A stretch of 6,800 nt of DNA from Bacillota bacterium (GTDB taxonomy: Bacteria; Eremiobacterota; SpSt-956; JAKJGF01), in contig JAKPQU010000369.1 of the NCBI GenBank assembly GCA_029555925.1, positions 1 through 6,800 on the forward strand, read 5' to 3'. Below the pieces are notes generated by a model. That model was not told the origin of the DNA and ran no database searches. It saw only the letters and a program-made list of their open reading frames with translations. Below are positions 1 through 6,090 of this stretch, in pieces; the stretch's first letter is position 1, and each line of letters starts with the position of its first letter. Both the position numbers and the translations under genes were made by a program.

Positions 1-2205
1 AAAGGAATTGTAATTGCCTGCAATGTAGATCAACCAGATGGATTTGTATATGAACTTCTACGGAATTCACAGAGAATGAAAGTTTACAACGATCAGAATT
101 TACTTGCTCTTGAAATAAGTCAGCCGGCTTTAAAAAATAAATATTCCAATGCAAAAGGAACTGAATATAACAGAGATATAGCATGTATAATGGGCTCTAA
201 TTCATACAGTCTTTCAGAAATAGGTAAAAGCTATTCCTATATAAAAATGGATACTATTTCTCTGGAAGGTCTGAAACAGGCCTTTCTGGACCATCAGGTT
301 AAAATTAAATTTGCCGGCGATAAAATAAGCAGTACTCATCCCCGTATAAATAAGCTGGAAGTTAATCAGGGATTTTTTAAAGATCAACCTTTCAATTTTC
401 ATCCCAATTTGAACTGTCTTGTAGGAGGAAAAGGAGTAGGTAAGTCTTTTACTATTGAATTGATAAGATTTGCCTTTGATTCAAACTCTTTATTTTCTAC
501 AATTAAAGAAGATGCAAACGGAAAAATTAAAAAACTGGTCGGAGAAGGCGGAAAAGTTAGATTATTTGTTGAAGATGAGAGAGGAAAATTTCGTATAGAA
601 AGAGATGTAAACAGGGAATGGACCAAACCCAGAATATTCAGAGACGGAGAAGAAACACCTCTGGAGGTAAGTGTATCGAACTTCTTTAGAGTTGAAGCTT
701 ATAGCCAGGGAGAAATCGTTGATATAGCCAGAAACCGTTCCGCTCAACTCAAGATAATCGATAGCTCTCTTGATATGTCGGAAGAAGACAGTAAGGAGAA
801 AAAACTTTTAGAAGAACTGAATGTAAATGCTACGGAACTTGCAGCTTGTCAGGATTGCTCTGATGAATATGAAGAGATAAAAGAACAACTTACTATCATT
901 CATGAAAAAATAAAGTTACTTGATGAAAAACTTAAAGATCCTATATTGAAGAAATATCAAAAATGGCTGGAAGAAAAAAATTATTTTTACATTGTAGAAA
1001 AAAACCTTGATGAATACATGAATATTTTACTCGCGAAATTACAGGAAGTAGATCATGAAAGTTATATACCCGCTATAGATTGTGATAATTGCGTTAATGT
1101 CGATATAATGAACAATCTCTCCTCTCTTACAGGACAACTTCGAGAAGAAATTGAAAAAACAACAATAAATATAAAAGATATTTTTGATAGAAAAAGAGAA
1201 GCTATAAAGAAAGAATTAACCTGCTGGTCTGAAAAATTCAATGAAGCACAGCTTAATTATGAAAAATTCCTTGCAGAACTAAACGTTCCCGAAGTTGCAG
1301 AAGCAGAAAAAGAATACCAGGAATCTAAAGAAAAAGAAATGGAACTGCTTCAGAGAAAAACTTCCCTTGAAAAAATTAATAAAGGAAGTGAGGAATTTTT
1401 TGAAAAAAGATATGCTCTGTTGAACAGCCTCGAAGAAGTAATGAAAAGTAGATTTGATAAAAGATTACAAAGAGCCCAGGAAATAGAAAAAAGACTGGAA
1501 GGTAAAATAAAAATAGAACTTTATTTTAAATCAGTAAGAGATGATTATTTAAATAAACTATTAATGTTTACTCAGGGAGAAAGAATATCTTCCGATGATT
1601 TAGATAAAGTCGTTCAGTCTGTTTATCCTGACAAACTGGTGAAAATGGTTCTGGACAGAGATTACAATTCTCTCGTGGCAACAGCCGGTATCTCGGAAAA
1701 AAAAGCTATTCAGCTAATGAATAAATTACTTTCTATTAATAAAAAAGAACTGCTGGACCTGCAGGTTGTAAATCTCTATGATCTTATAAAATTAAAATTT
1801 AAAGAAAATAACCGTTATAAACTCATAGAAGATCTATCTCTTGGAGCAAAATGTACCTCTATTATTTATATAGTTACTGTAGGCGGAGATTGCCCGCTCA
1901 TTATAGACCAGCCGGAAGATGCCCTGGATACACTTTCCGTCTTCGACCCCATAGTAAAGAAACTCAGGGAAGAAAAAGAAAGAAGACAGTTCATACTGGC
2001 CACTCACAATGCCAATATACTGGTTGTGGCAGATGCTGAACTGAGTCTTGTTCTCACCGCTTCATCAGATTCAGGTATAATACAGAACGGAGGAGGACTG
2101 GACAGACCTTCTACAAGAGAACTTCTTCTTCTTAATCTTGAAGGCGGCAGGGAAGCTTTCAAAATGAGAAACCAGAAGTATTCTTTTCAAGAGCTTACCG
2201 ACTAG
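1..2205 (+). CDS. PHP-domain / SMC-like ABC ATPase protein (TrlF-like), 5'-truncated by window
   Basis: The frame is open from base 1, so the ATG at 76 is internal and the true start lies upstream. Bases 1-310 encode the end of a PHP (phosphoesterase-like) domain, recognised by the stretch from GSNSYSLSEIGKSYSYIKM to LKQAFLD, which matches the usual GSDAHS..EIGR...IKM layout. An ABC/SMC-type ATPase follows: Walker A GGKGVGKS (424-447), a long charged helical, coiled-coil-like region (about 770-1510), signature LSLGAK (1834-1851), Walker B PLIIDQPED with D-loop ALD (1894-1929), and H-loop histidine in ILATHN (2005-2007). The order resembles Rad50/SMC-type ATPases with an N-terminal PHP domain, as in proteins annotated as TrlF-family. 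Two CxxC motifs (847-858, 1081-1092) lie in the helical part. The expected PHP metal ligands look substituted. The substrate is unknown; a nucleic-acid or defence role is only inference. The domain call is strong and the biological role open. Confidence 0.85.
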   Translation, partial: KGIVIACNVDQPDGFVYELLRNSQRMKVYNDQNLLALEISQPALKNKYSNAKGTEYNRDIACIMGSNSYSLSEIGKSYSYIKMDTISLEGLKQAFLDHQVKIKFAGDKISSTHPRINKLEVNQGFFKDQPFNFHPNLNCLVGGKGVGKSFTIELIRFAFDSNSLFSTIKEDANGKIKKLVGEGGKVRLFVEDERGKFRIERDVNREWTKPRIFRDGEETPLEVSVSNFFRVEAYSQGEIVDIARNRSAQLKIIDSSLDMSEEDSKEKKLLEELNVNATELAACQDCSDEYEEIKEQLTIIHEKIKLLDEKLKDPILKKYQKWLEEKNYFYIVEKNLDEYMNILLAKLQEVDHESYIPAIDCDNCVNVDIMNNLSSLTGQLREEIEKTTINIKDIFDRKREAIKKELTCWSEKFNEAQLNYEKFLAELNVPEVAEAEKEYQESKEKEMELLQRKTSLEKINKGSEEFFEKRYALLNSLEEVMKSRFDKRLQRAQEIEKRLEGKIKIELYFKSVRDDYLNKLLMFTQGERISSDDLDKVVQSVYPDKLVKMVLDRDYNSLVATAGISEKKAIQLMNKLLSINKKELLDLQVVNLYDLIKLKFKENNRYKLIEDLSLGAKCTSIIYIVTVGGDCPLIIDQPEDALDTLSVFDPIVKKLREEKERRQFILATHNANILVVADAELSLVLTASSDSGIIQNGGGLDRPSTRELLLLNLEGGREAFKMRNQKYSFQELTD

Positions 2206-2210
2206 GACCG

Positions 2211-2237
2211 GGATTTAATGGATTACCAGGATTGGTC
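2211..2237. repeat. Three GGATT-headed units at a 9-base period
   Basis: GGATT occurs at 2211, 2220 and 2229, giving three consecutive 9-base units that share the first five bases and differ in the last four. This begins six bases after the stop codon of the upstream ATPase gene. It resembles the degenerate short-period GGATT/CAGGATT repeats dispersed between genes in some bacteria, but membership of a family is inferred from memory only. No coding potential is evident. Confidence 0.45.
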
Positions 2238-2250
2238 AGCCCTAGTTTAT

Positions 2251-2286
2251 AGTAGTGAACAGTGAAAAAATTACTCACTACTCACT
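2251..2286. repeat. Double inverted repeat (AGTGA/TCACT) upstream of membrane-protein gene
   Basis: AGTGA at 2254-2258 and 2261-2265 (7-base period) faces TCACT at 2275-2279 and 2282-2286 (also 7-base period). The four blocks can form one 5+5 bp stem with a 2x2 internal mismatch and a 9-base loop. Alternatively, AGTAGTGA (2251-2258) can pair with TCACTACT (2275-2282) as a perfect 8-bp stem. No U-run follows, so it is not a canonical terminator. It ends four bases before the AAGGAG ribosome binding site of the next gene, so it could affect translation or mRNA stability. Confidence 0.55.
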
Positions 2287-2289
2287 TAT

Positions 2290-2306
2290 AAGGAGTATTC
2301 CCCGTG
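2290..2306 (+). promoter_or_regulatory. Ribosome binding site deciding a GTG start
   Basis: AAGGAG at 2290-2295 sits 8 bases before GTG at 2304. This near-ideal spacing supports the GTG as the true start of the membrane-protein gene. I could not find a convincing promoter between 2206 and 2289. Confidence 0.75.
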
Positions 2307-3110
2307 AATATTAATAAAAAAACTATAATTACAGTTATATGTGCTTTTGTCCTGGGAGTAATTTTTTCGTTATCTCTCGTAATGGTCGGTTTGTGGGCCT
2401 ATAGACTTGGCCGCTATGATTATAATTTAAGTAAAATTAACGACAGAGCAGATATTTCTCCCACTCCGGCAATAGAAGCTTCTCAGAACACTTATGTAAC
2501 AGATTTATCTACTCCTGTGGTAGCTTCGACACCGATATATTATACTCCGGTAACGGGAATTGCCATAGAAACTCCCGGAGTCAGTCCCGTTCCGAATACG
2601 ACACAGGTACAGATAATATATTATGCTACACCTGCTTCTGTAAATCAATCTTCTCCTGTAACTGTCCAAAATCAAACTCAAAATCAAAACACTGTTGAGC
2701 CTGATAAGAGACAAAAAATTATGGATTATATGTACAGTGTACACAATATATTGTCAGGAAGTAAAGTAGGCGGCGACCCTTCACAGTTTGCACAACAACT
2801 TATAAGTTCAAGCCTGGAAGGAAATACTGCAGGCTTCGATAATTTAATAAATAATTATAAACATACCAAAAATCAAATATCGGCTTTAAATCCTCCTGAT
2901 GAATGTAAAGAATATCATAATGGCTGTATTAATATTATAGATAATGGTATAATTTTATTAAAAGAAGTAAAAGAAGGTATTACATCTCAGGATATTAACG
3001 GCCTTCTTGCAGTTCAGGGGAAAGCCGCTTCCATAGAACAGGAATCAAAAAAGATAGACAGCATAGGAACTGTTTTGTTACAAAAATATAATATACCTGA
3101 ACCCAGATAG
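2304..3110 (+). CDS. Single-pass membrane-anchored protein of unknown function
   Basis: This is a 268-residue protein that I do not recognise. Residues 1-6 are short and lysine-containing (MNINKK). Residues about 7-33 form one hydrophobic segment without a lipobox, so it is more likely a signal anchor than a lipoprotein signal. Residues about 50-132 are a low-complexity Pro/Thr/Ser/Val/Gln linker with repeated TP pairs, which looks like an extracytoplasmic spacer. Residues about 133-268 look like a compact helical domain with NPPDECKEYH and two cysteines, C201 and C208. A PP...H pattern between helices occurs in many small secreted helical-bundle proteins, but I cannot assign a family. Most likely the N-terminus anchors the protein in the membrane and the helical domain is outside. 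It starts at GTG with a strong AAGGAG site. Its stop is 87 bases before hrcA, which has its own promoter, so a functional link with heat shock is not implied. Confidence 0.8.
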   Translation: MNINKKTIITVICAFVLGVIFSLSLVMVGLWAYRLGRYDYNLSKINDRADISPTPAIEASQNTYVTDLSTPVVASTPIYYTPVTGIAIETPGVSPVPNTTQVQIIYYATPASVNQSSPVTVQNQTQNQNTVEPDKRQKIMDYMYSVHNILSGSKVGGDPSQFAQQLISSSLEGNTAGFDNLINNYKHTKNQISALNPPDECKEYHNGCINIIDNGIILLKEVKEGITSQDINGLLAVQGKAASIEQESKKIDSIGTVLLQKYNIPEPR

Positions 3111-3116
3111 TATTGA

Positions 3117-3145
3117 AAGGCAAAAATTGCCTTCCAGACATTTTT
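3117..3145 (+). terminator. Possible weak terminator hairpin after the membrane-protein gene
   Basis: AAGGCAA (3117-3123) and TTGCCTT (3127-3133) form a perfect 7-bp stem around a 3-base AAA loop, starting seven bases after the stop codon. The nearest T-run, five Ts at 3141-3145, is separated from the stem by seven bases. Rho-independent termination would therefore be weak. The 3' arm also supplies the -35 hexamer of the hrcA promoter. Confidence 0.4.
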
Positions 3146-3155
3146 ATGGTATAAT
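3127..3155 (+). promoter_or_regulatory. Extended -10 promoter for hrcA
   Basis: TTGCCT (-35, 3127-3132, 4 of 6 to TTGACA) is separated by 17 bases from a perfect TATAAT (-10, 3150-3155), preceded by TG one base upstream (TGGTATAAT, an extended -10). Transcription would begin near 3162, leaving a leader of about 35 bases before hrcA. The block TTATGRTATAATT is shared with the downstream dnaK promoter, suggesting the same housekeeping-type sigma factor. No CIRCE-like inverted repeat overlaps it. Confidence 0.75.
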
Positions 3156-3197
3156 TTCCTAAATATTAATTATCGTCGGATTGTCAGGGTGTAAAAT

Positions 3198-4223
3198 ATG
3201 TCATTGACTCCGAGACAAAAACAAATACTCGGTTTATTAACAAGGGAATTTATATTAACAGCAGAACCTGTAAGTTCTTCTATTCTGGAAGGAAAACTGG
3301 GAAATCTCTGTAGTTCTGCTACTATTAGAAGTGAAATGGCAGAACTTGAAAAAAGAGGTTTTTTACAACGTCCTCATATTGCTTCCGGACGGGTTCCTTC
3401 ACATCAGGGTTATAGATATTATGTGGATCATCTTATGAATAAAGAAGAACTTTCACTGGAAGAACAGTACACGATAAAACTGGAATTAAATAAAAGAATC
3501 TATCAAATAGATCAATTACTTGATAAAACACTTGATTTAATTTCTCATCATACAAAAGAGTTATCCATACTTGTTCCTCCTAATTTTAAAAATATAGTTA
3601 TTAAAGATATACATCTCATAAGTATAAACCCTTATAGTATCCTTATTGTTATTGTTACTACTACAGGACTTGTGATTAACAAAATAATTGAGAACCCGAC
3701 ATCGATTTCGGAAAGTGAAATTGAAGTTGTTTTGAATTTTTTAAAAGAAAGATTGGAAGGTATTACTGCCGATAAAATAGATAACTCAATACTGGAAGGA
3801 CAGGAGAAAATAGCAGGTAAACACCTGGTTAAACCTCTTGTAGAGGAAATAAAGAAATCTCTATTCTCTGAAATGGAAAGAAAAGTTTTATGGGTAGGTA
3901 CACAAAATCTTATGTCCAAACCGGAATTCAGAAATGTAGATAAAATAAAAACATTACTCGATATGCTGGATAATCACGAATTTGCACAACTTATTAATAA
4001 AAAAGAACCTGCTAACGAAGTCAACGTTACTATCGGACAGGAACATAAATTAAAAGAATTTTATGATTGCAGTATTATTACGGCCTATTATAAAGTTGAA
4101 GGTGAAGTGGTTGGAACCCTTGGTATTCTCGGCCCTACGAGAATGCATTACGGGAAAATGGTTCCCCTTATATCATTTATAGCTAAAAGTTTTAGCAAAA
4201 TGCTTAACAGGTTAAATAGTTAA
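3198..4223 (+). CDS. hrcA: Heat-inducible transcription repressor HrcA
   Basis: The 341-residue length is normal for the family. HrcA is a cytoplasmic dimeric repressor of class I heat-shock genes; it normally binds the CIRCE inverted repeat and needs GroE for activity. Residues 1-75 are the winged-helix DNA-binding domain, with TPRQKQIL, EPVSSS, SSATIRSEMAELEKRGFL and the diagnostic SGRVPSHQGYRYYVD (63-77). The middle and C-terminal parts carry the family motifs GTQNLMSKPEF (234-244), VTIGQE (277-282) and GTLGILGPTRMHYGK (306-320). No key motif is missing. The ATG at 3198 follows AGGGTG (3186-3191) at six bases, a modest ribosome site. It has its own extended -10 promoter and is followed 101 bases later by grpE with no clear terminator or promoter between, so hrcA-grpE co-transcription is likely. 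The unusual point is that no CIRCE operator is visible near any gene of the cluster. Confidence 0.97.
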   Translation: MSLTPRQKQILGLLTREFILTAEPVSSSILEGKLGNLCSSATIRSEMAELEKRGFLQRPHIASGRVPSHQGYRYYVDHLMNKEELSLEEQYTIKLELNKRIYQIDQLLDKTLDLISHHTKELSILVPPNFKNIVIKDIHLISINPYSILIVIVTTTGLVINKIIENPTSISESEIEVVLNFLKERLEGITADKIDNSILEGQEKIAGKHLVKPLVEEIKKSLFSEMERKVLWVGTQNLMSKPEFRNVDKIKTLLDMLDNHEFAQLINKKEPANEVNVTIGQEHKLKEFYDCSIITAYYKVEGEVVGTLGILGPTRMHYGKMVPLISFIAKSFSKMLNRLNS

Positions 4224-4250
4224 TAAAAAATTAAAGTATGTGTTCAACAG

Positions 4251-4282
4251 CCAGCAGATAACATGGAAGGAAAGTTAGCTGG
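4251..4282 (+). promoter_or_regulatory. Bulged hairpin in the grpE leader
   Basis: CCAGC (4251-4255) pairs with GCTGG (4278-4282). After a 3-base AGA bulge, TAAC (4259-4262) pairs with GTTA (4274-4277). This gives nine base pairs closed by an 11-base loop that displays the purine stretch GGAAGGAAA (4265-4273). No T-run follows, so it is unlikely to be a terminator. It lies 42 bases before the grpE GTG and could be an mRNA-processing, stability or translation-control element. The 4224-4324 gap has no convincing promoter. Confidence 0.45.
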
Positions 4283-4303
4283 TAGTTAAACCTTACATTT
4301 AAG

Positions 4304-4327
4304 AAAGGTAGAGTTGAAATTTTTGTG
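4304..4327 (+). promoter_or_regulatory. Weak, distant ribosome binding site and GTG start of grpE
   Basis: The nearest purine tract, AAAGGTAGAG (4304-4313), ends 11 bases before GTG at 4325, and its AAAGG core is 16 bases away, longer than optimal. The frame stays open upstream to TAG at 4283-4285, but there is no ATG, GTG or TTG in that stretch. GTG 4325 is therefore the only conventional start that keeps the whole N-terminal region. Confidence 0.5.
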
Positions 4328-5935
4328 GAACAATATGTTGATGACAGTAAAGCGTTAAAAAAAGTTTCATTAAATGAAGAATTAATAAGACTGAGAAAAT
4401 TAGAAAATCTTGAACTGGAACAGGAGGAATTATCACGTTACCAGGAACATCTTTCGCGATCTGAAAAGAATTTTTTAACTTCCTCCGAAGCAGTAGATTT
4501 TTATCAGCAGTTTATCCCGTTTTTAATCAGAGAACTTGAGAAAAAGAAAATAGCTGTTGATAATATGAGAATGGTAGAAAAAAAAGATGTTTCTACTATG
4601 TTTTCTACCGGTGCAAAAACTGCTGGCCGGTCAGTACCGCAGGATATAAAAGACTGGCTGAAAAAACTTGAAGATTTTGGTTGTACAGGGCCGGAACTTG
4701 ATAAATTAAAGAAGTTACTTTTTCAAAGAGATGCTTCTGGCCGCCTTGTAAAAGCTTTACCTGAATTATATGCCCTTATTGCTGAATTTTCAGTTAATGA
4801 ACTGGATAAATTTAAAGCCCATGTAGATAAATTAGATTCAGAAAAGAAAACACTGAAGTTTTCTAAAGTTGCTTCTCTCGGTAATGAAGAAACACTGGGC
4901 GATACACTACCTCCTGAAATAGATGACAGAATTAAAAGACTGGATACGTTTGATATAGAACCTGGAAGGCTAATGGAATTTAAAAAGAAGATACTCAGAA
5001 AAAAACCTACAGGAGAATTTGCTATTTCACATAAAGAACTATCTTTGAAATTGCTGGATTTTTACGAACAGGAACTTAAACGGGGGAAATCAAGATGGGT
5101 AAGAGATAAAAAATTGGAAGAAACTATCGATAATGCCGTAAATAGAGCTTCCGCCGATAAGCCCGGTCAACAAGATGGCCCCCTTAAAATTTTCCCCGGT
5201 GAAATCCTGGAAAGAATAAAACATCTTGAAGATTTTAAAGTCAATTCCGATGATTTTAACAATTTAAAAACTGAACTGCTCAGGAGAAATTCAAACGGAA
5301 ATTTGATATATTCTCATATGGATTTATTTAACAAATTACTGGATTTTTATGAGAAAATTCTTAAAGAAAGATCTAAGGACATTGATGCAATAGAGCAATT
5401 TCGAGAACAGAATAAACTCGAATTTTCCGGTGAAACAGTTTCTAAAGGACAGGAAGATAATAATATAAAGAATGAACTTGCAAGGAGAGAAAAACTTGCT
5501 TCCGAATATTTTGCCCGTTCCCAGAGACTCGAAATGGATATTAAGCGCTTGAAAGAACGAAAAGACAAGGCTGTTGATGAATTTAAAAATAAATCGAATG
5601 AAAAATTCCTGGGTAAATTAATAGTAGTACTTGACGATCTTGAAAGAGCAGTTGAAGCATCTACACAGGATTCTGCCAGTAAAGATAGCCTTATTGAAGG
5701 AGTACAGCTCATCAGCCGTCGTATGGTTTCAGTTCTTCAAAGAGAAGGTCTTAAACCAATCGAATCACCTTCAGGCACAGAGTTTGACCCGAAGATTCAC
5801 GAAGCTTTTGAAAAAATTGAAAATGATGAGTATCCCGAAGATACAATTATTTCAGTTTTAAGACAGGGTTACTGGCTCGGAAATAAATTACTGCGTCCGT
5901 CACTTGTCAGAGTATCCAAGGGAAGTTTAAAATAA
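4325..5935 (+). CDS. grpE: GrpE nucleotide exchange factor with large repeat-bearing N-terminal extension
   Basis: GrpE is the cytoplasmic homodimeric exchange factor that releases ADP from DnaK. Residues about 380-536 form a complete GrpE domain: a long charged helix (about 383-425), then FLGKLIVVLDDLERAVEAS (428-446), the helical bundle GVQLISRRMVSVLQREGL, and the beta-wing with the family signature (SGTEFDPKIHEAFE, then VLRQGYWLGNKLLRPSLVRV, 511-530). The protein is 536 residues against roughly 200 normally. The first 350 residues hold three clear copies of a helical module (about 104-164, 195-254, 290-349) and a weaker one (15-73), joined by charged linkers of roughly 30 residues. No frameshift or stop separates these from the GrpE domain, and base composition looks the same, so this appears to be one intact protein. 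Its position between hrcA and dnaK supports the GrpE role. The extension's function is unknown; self-association, partner binding or thermosensing are inferences. Confidence 0.95.
   Translation: MEQYVDDSKALKKVSLNEELIRLRKLENLELEQEELSRYQEHLSRSEKNFLTSSEAVDFYQQFIPFLIRELEKKKIAVDNMRMVEKKDVSTMFSTGAKTAGRSVPQDIKDWLKKLEDFGCTGPELDKLKKLLFQRDASGRLVKALPELYALIAEFSVNELDKFKAHVDKLDSEKKTLKFSKVASLGNEETLGDTLPPEIDDRIKRLDTFDIEPGRLMEFKKKILRKKPTGEFAISHKELSLKLLDFYEQELKRGKSRWVRDKKLEETIDNAVNRASADKPGQQDGPLKIFPGEILERIKHLEDFKVNSDDFNNLKTELLRRNSNGNLIYSHMDLFNKLLDFYEKILKERSKDIDAIEQFREQNKLEFSGETVSKGQEDNNIKNELARREKLASEYFARSQRLEMDIKRLKERKDKAVDEFKNKSNEKFLGKLIVVLDDLERAVEASTQDSASKDSLIEGVQLISRRMVSVLQREGLKPIESPSGTEFDPKIHEAFEKIENDEYPEDTIISVLRQGYWLGNKLLRPSLVRVSKGSLK
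4367..5371 (+). repeat. Four in-frame ~60-residue modules at an 89-95 residue period within grpE
   Basis: Module R0 covers residues 15-73 (4367-4543), R1 104-164 (4634-4816), R2 195-254 (4907-5086) and R3 290-349 (5192-5371). Anchor positions 16, 105, 196 and 291 give spacings of 89, 91 and 95. Shared pattern: P-x-[ED]-I then [IL]K-x-L[ED]-x-F, a middle helix ending in L[LF]xR or LRKK, a short turn with G followed by a hydrophobic residue, then L...LL or L...LI and a charged end. R2 and R3 share LLDFYE exactly, plus SHxxL shortly before it. R0 keeps ExLxRLRKLENL and the hydrophobic spacing but lacks the proline and glycine. Three copies are clear; R0 is tentative. Confidence 0.8.
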
Positions 5936-5961
5936 AAAATTGAAAAATAATTTTTAAAGGA

Positions 5962-5990
5962 TTGATTTTTTAGTCGAAATAAATTATAAT
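5962..5990 (+). promoter_or_regulatory. Upstream candidate promoter of dnaK (P1)
   Basis: TTGATT (5962-5967, 4 of 6) and a perfect TATAAT (5985-5990) are separated by 17 bases. There is no TG extension. Its last -10 base is the first base of the -35 of the next candidate promoter. The region is very AT-rich, so chance matches are likelier than usual. Confidence 0.45.
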
Positions 5991-6018
5991 TGTCTATTTA
6001 GAAAAATTATGATATAAT
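5990..6018 (+). promoter_or_regulatory. Extended -10 promoter of dnaK (P2)
   Basis: TTGTCT (5990-5995, 4 of 6) lies 17 bases before a perfect TATAAT (6013-6018) preceded by TGA (TGATATAAT, an extended -10). Start of transcription is expected near 6025, giving a leader of about 95 bases. The element matches the hrcA promoter in -35 type (TTGYCT), spacing and the block TTATGRTATAATT. No CIRCE repeat is seen downstream of it. Confidence 0.7.
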
Positions 6019-6046
6019 TAACCTGATTTCTTAATAAATTATAAAA

Positions 6047-6077
6047 CCTCTCCTGAAAAATAGTTATCAGGGAGAGG
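6047..6077 (+). promoter_or_regulatory. Stable hairpin in the dnaK 5' leader
   Basis: CCTCTCCTGA (6047-6056) pairs with TCAGGGAGAGG (6067-6077): ten base pairs with one bulged G and a 10-base AT-rich loop. It lies inside the leader predicted from promoter P2. There is no T-run after it, so it is not a terminator. Its 5' arm can alternatively pair with the GGAGAG tract nearer the start codon (6093-6098), which makes a two-state leader possible. Confidence 0.6.
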
Positions 6078-6090
6078 GAAGTGTTTCAGA

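Noticed and set aside
76..78. ATG at 76 as the start of the ATPase gene
   Set aside because: The frame is open from base 1 and the upstream codons (GIVIACNVD...) fit the PHP domain, so this methionine is internal.
2206..2303. CRISPR-like or attachment-site repeat
   Set aside because: The repeat units are only 5-9 bases and lack spacers, cas genes or integrase context.
4325..5480. Separate gene fused by sequencing error to grpE
   Set aside because: There is no stop, frameshift, internal ribosome site with good spacing or composition change between the repeats and the GrpE domain; a single long protein is simpler.
5347..5712. 121-codon open frame on the minus strand
   Set aside because: It is antisense to grpE and serine-rich as expected from the complement of lysine/glutamate-rich coding sequence.
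5941..5970. Rho-independent terminator after grpE (AAAAAT-A-ATTTTT)
   Set aside because: The stem is only A-T pairs in an AT-rich region and would be unstable; I could not support termination there.
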